NCBI GenBank assembly: GCA_030832095.1
Contig: JAURJT010000039.1
Location: 62,001 to 126,000, forward strand
Direction of reading: 5' to 3'
DNA from: Gammaproteobacteria bacterium
GTDB lineage: Bacteria; Pseudomonadota; Gammaproteobacteria; Burkholderiales; Burkholderiaceae_B
Length of the DNA stretch: 64,000 nt
Below the pieces are notes generated by a model. The model did no database searches and was not told where the DNA came from. It saw nothing but the letters and a program-made list of their open reading frames with translations. The position numbers were made by a program, and so were the translations under genes. This document shows, piece after piece, positions 61,516-64,000 of the stretch (positions within the stretch are counted from its first letter, which is position 1; every line of letters begins with the position of its first letter).

Positions 61516-63138
61516 CTAGACTGCTCGAACCTTGACGTAAGACCCCGGAGCTTTTTCAAGCACGGGATATGATTGATTACCCAATGTTTTTGAAGCTTTG
61601 ACACGCTTGCCGCTGTGGGTTGCCAACCAGTCGCCCCAGTCACGCCACCAACTGCCAGGATACTCAGTCGCTTGCGCAAACCATTTTTCAGCAGCTTGAC
61701 CCTTGACAGGTTTGTCGGCAACCCAATAGTTGCGCTTGTTTTTTGCTGGTGGATTAATCACCCCAGCGATATGCCCCGAGGCACCCAGCACAAAGCGATT
61801 AGGGCCAGGAAAAATTGCCGTCGAGGCAAACGCCGAGTGCCACGGCACAATGTGATCTTCGCGCGAGCCGTAGAGATAGGTAGGGACTTTGACTTTACGC
61901 AAATCGATTGGCACGCCGCAGCTTGTCAGCGCATTGGGTTGGCTTAATTTATTTTCAAGATAAGTATGTCGAAAATACCACGTGAAAAATGGCCCAGGCA
62001 AATTCGTGCTGTCGCCGTTCCAGAATAACAAATCGAAGGCAACCGGCGACTCGCCCTTTAAATAATTGGATACGACGTAATTCCAGACCAACTCGTTGGG
62101 TCGCAGAAATGAAAACGTGGTGCCAAGCTCGCGCGCCGACATCAAACCACCGTGTCCGATTTGTTGCTCGCGCAGGCTGGCATGCTGTTCATCGACAAAC
62201 ACCCCAAGCGGGCCCGTTTCTTTAAAGTCAACCATTGAGGTCAACAGCGTTAAAGACGCCACCGGACTTTGCCCGTTAGCCGCGGCAACAGCCAAGCCTG
62301 CCGCAAGCATCGTGCCACCCACGCAAAACCCCAACGCATTGATCTTGCTTTGCCCAGAAATCTTTTGCGTCACATCGAGCGCGGTTAGGATTCCGTCTTG
62401 AAGGTAATCATCCCAGGTCGCTTTTTCGATGCCATCCGTATCTTCTGCAAGCGGATTGCGCCAGGACATCAAGAACACGGTAAAGCCTTGCGCCACAGCA
62501 TCACGCACAAACGAATTTTCGGGTTGCAGATCGAGAATGTAAAACTTATTGATGCAGGGCGGCACCAACAAAATTGGACGCTGATACACCGTCGGTGTCG
62601 TAGGCGAATATTGTATTAATTGAAAAAACTTGTTTTGAAAAACAACCGACCCGGCAGACGTGGCAACGTTTTCACCCACGACAAATTTGCTTTCGTCACT
62701 TTGTGAAATACGCCCTTTTTGAATATCACCGATCAGGTTCGAGACGCCCGCAACGAGAGTTTCGCCGCCAGACTCCAGCAGCGCGGCTTGTGCATCAGGA
62801 TTGGTCGCCAAAAAATTAGCGGGCGACATCGCGTCGATCCACTGCATCACTGAAAAATGTAGCCGGTCTTTGAGTTCTGGCGAGGCGTCTGAAACATCGA
62901 CCAACTTTTGCATGGCGTTTGCCGACAAAAGGTATAGGTGGGCCATGAGTAAATGAGGCGGGCTCGAGGCCCAAGCCGGCGCGGCAAACCGACGGTCTTT
63001 AATCGCCGGCAAATGCCCTTGAGTCGCCTGTTGGGATAATCGTTGCCAAGCTTGCATGAAGTCGTGTTGGACCGACGCGAGCGCCTCTTTTGAAATCCCG
63101 GGCGGTGGCGCCAATCCCTCTGGAAACGGAAAGTTCAC
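61516..63138 (-). CDS. phaC: Class I poly(R)-3-hydroxyalkanoate synthase
   Basis: A 540-residue polymerase making PHA from hydroxyacyl-CoA at granule surfaces. The N-terminal domain ends near residue 185; the alpha/beta hydrolase domain follows with LVPPCINKFYILDLQPENSFVRD, the nucleophile C272 in LGFCVGGTML, the catalytic Asp in YGSREDHIVPW and His in GASGHIAGVINPP. It is somewhat shorter than the 589-residue Cupriavidus enzyme, mainly at the N-terminus. GTG start at 63138. It heads the phaC-phaB unit. A TTGACA hexamer stands about 60 bases upstream. Confidence 0.95.
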   Translation of the reverse strand: MNFPFPEGLAPPPGISKEALASVQHDFMQAWQRLSQQATQGHLPAIKDRRFAAPAWASSPPHLLMAHLYLLSANAMQKLVDVSDASPELKDRLHFSVMQWIDAMSPANFLATNPDAQAALLESGGETLVAGVSNLIGDIQKGRISQSDESKFVVGENVATSAGSVVFQNKFFQLIQYSPTTPTVYQRPILLVPPCINKFYILDLQPENSFVRDAVAQGFTVFLMSWRNPLAEDTDGIEKATWDDYLQDGILTALDVTQKISGQSKINALGFCVGGTMLAAGLAVAAANGQSPVASLTLLTSMVDFKETGPLGVFVDEQHASLREQQIGHGGLMSARELGTTFSFLRPNELVWNYVVSNYLKGESPVAFDLLFWNGDSTNLPGPFFTWYFRHTYLENKLSQPNALTSCGVPIDLRKVKVPTYLYGSREDHIVPWHSAFASTAIFPGPNRFVLGASGHIAGVINPPAKNKRNYWVADKPVKGQAAEKWFAQATEYPGSWWRDWGDWLATHSGKRVKASKTLGNQSYPVLEKAPGSYVKVRAV

Positions 63139-63173
63139 ATTCAGACCTATTTGTTTATGGTGTTGGCGGTGTC

Positions 63174-63203
63174 ATCGTGCTCTGCAAGATGAGGATTGTC
63201 AAC
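63174..63203 (-). promoter_or_regulatory. Weak sigma-70-like promoter candidate for phaC
   Basis: On the minus strand TTGACA (63203-63198) is a perfect -35, with CACGAT 18 bases downstream (63179-63174) as a poor -10. It is located in the 101-bp spacer between pgeF and phaC, 35-65 bases before the phaC GTG. The placement is right but the -10 is weak, so confidence is low. Confidence 0.35.
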
Positions 63204-63239
63204 CCCCAAAAATACGCTTGACCGGGCATTCAAAATGAG

Positions 63240-64000
63240 TCAGAGACTGCCTAACCAAGCAAGCGTCGCCATACGCCCTGTTTCACGGTCACGTCGGTAC
63301 GAAAAAAACTGCCGCTGCGAGTCATTTACCGTACACAAGCCACTGTTTTCGACCTGCACCACGCCCATTTGCGCAAGACGCCAGCACGCCAGACCCGCTA
63401 AATCTGCACGCCATTTGTCTGGTTCAAGCGCGTCTGGCAAAAAATACCCTGCCTGCTCAGCCCCCTTGCCCTGAAAAGCCACTCTGACCTCTTCGCCCAC
63501 CTGAAAGGCTTTAGCGCCGATACCGGGGCCAACCCAAGCACGCCAACCTGACGCCGTCGGGAGCTTGGCTTGCATCAGCTGCAAAGTCGCCTCTAAGACG
63601 CCGGCGGCAAGGCCTTTCCAGCCAGCATGGGCCACCCCAACGACGGTACCAGCCTGGTCCGCCAGCACCACCGAGAGGCAATCAGCCGTTAACACCGCCA
63701 GCACACGCCCAGGCGTGGTGCTGACCGAGGCATCCGCCGCCGGAGGCCATTGGTTTAACCCAAATAGTTGGGGGTCATCTGCATCTACCACGCGAACCCC
63801 GTGCACTTGCTTGAGCCAAGCAGGTTCGTTGGGTAGCACACGTCTCAGGCGCTTGCGATTCTCATGCACGCTAGCAGGATCTTCTTGGGTGCCAAGACCT
63901 AAGTTAAACGTATCGTAAGGAGGCTCGCCCACTCCGCCGTCGCGGGTTGTACAAAAGAGTTGAACACCCTGCCAAGCTTGCTTTGGCCGGATCAGGGGGA
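63240..64000 (-). CDS. pgeF: Peptidoglycan editing factor PgeF (laccase-domain, YfiH family), 5' end outside window
   Basis: A multicopper-like laccase-domain protein (DUF152) that removes misincorporated residues from peptidoglycan precursors; related proteins act as purine nucleosidase/deaminases. Metal and active-site residues are in KQVHGVRVVDAD, LTADCLSVVLAD and GVAHAGWKGLAAGV. The frame stays open through the end of the window (upstream codons encode QLFCTTRDGGVGEPPYDTFNLGLG, which is family sequence), so the gene continues beyond 64,000 and the GTG at 63932 is not the start. It is upstream of phaC in the same direction; the 101-bp spacer could separate them transcriptionally. Confidence 0.93.
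   Translation of the reverse strand, partial: PLIRPKQAWQGVQLFCTTRDGGVGEPPYDTFNLGLGTQEDPASVHENRKRLRRVLPNEPAWLKQVHGVRVVDADDPQLFGLNQWPPAADASVSTTPGRVLAVLTADCLSVVLADQAGTVVGVAHAGWKGLAAGVLEATLQLMQAKLPTASGWRAWVGPGIGAKAFQVGEEVRVAFQGKGAEQAGYFLPDALEPDKWRADLAGLACWRLAQMGVVQVENSGLCTVNDSQRQFFSYRRDRETGRMATLAWLGSL

Overview
The window looks like a chromosomal segment of a betaproteobacterium of the order Burkholderiales, probably an Alcaligenaceae-type organism. The grounds are two Bug-type tricarboxylate-transporter binding proteins, a TRAP binding protein, CaiB and Cox-type catabolic genes, a cyanophycin cluster with two synthetases next to an ABC/DUF1854 pair, and a class I phaC-phaB-phaR locus. It is almost wall-to-wall coding. 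No gap exceeds 300 bases, and I see no rRNA, tRNA, CRISPR array, insertion sequence, integrase or phage gene.

Region 1 (1-10,020) is light and pterin biology. A tight operon holds the C-terminal part of a photolyase/cryptochrome, a 55-residue DUF2256 zinc-ribbon protein, a DASH-type cryptochrome and an iron-sulfur (6-4)-type photolyase. A few kilobases on are a BLUF blue-light receptor next to a GTP cyclohydrolase I, and a pterin carbinolamine dehydratase with an MFS transporter. Region 2 (10,200-27,100) is mixed metabolism: gamma-glutamyltransferase, CoA transferase, SDR, a four-carbon acid sugar operon (denD-otnC-otnK) divergent from a rearranged aconitase/isopropylmalate dehydratase, an Old Yellow Enzyme, YajQ, MOSC, a DUF5993-DsbB pair, an M23 peptidase, DUF805 and a Bug protein.

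Region 3 (27,100-38,720) reads leftward as one catabolic cluster: MarR regulator, PreA-like Fe-S flavoenzyme, ATP-dependent hydantoinase A and B, TRAP binding protein, then a Cox-type molybdenum hydroxylase (large, FAD and a fused CoxS-CoxG protein). The enzyme set suggests breakdown of a nitrogen heterocycle by hydroxylation, ring reduction and lactam/imide cleavage. Region 4 (38,830-47,690) is a nine-gene leftward run: two tandem periplasmic isoquinoline-oxidoreductase-like modules (iorA/iorB) followed, with ATGA overlaps, by soxX-Y-Z-A and a soxF/fccB flavoprotein. SoxB and SoxCD are absent and SoxY has an atypical carrier tip. The coupling of a molybdenum hydroxylase to a reduced Sox set is the most unusual arrangement in the window.

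Region 5 (47,900-52,110) holds an N-terminally eroded GGDEF-EAL protein, a CurA-like reductase, a second Bug protein and a GDT1-type cation transporter with a tandem repeat in its leader. Region 6 (52,130-64,000) is carbon and nitrogen storage: cyanophycin-associated ABC transporter and DUF1854 protein divergent from two cyanophycin synthetases, then phaR, phaB and phaC, with intrinsic terminators separating the units. The window ends inside a pgeF gene.

A recurring small-scale feature is degenerate copies of gene 3' ends lying just past stop codons (after the SDR at 14,539, after otnC at 15,739 and possibly after the TRAP protein at 31,774).
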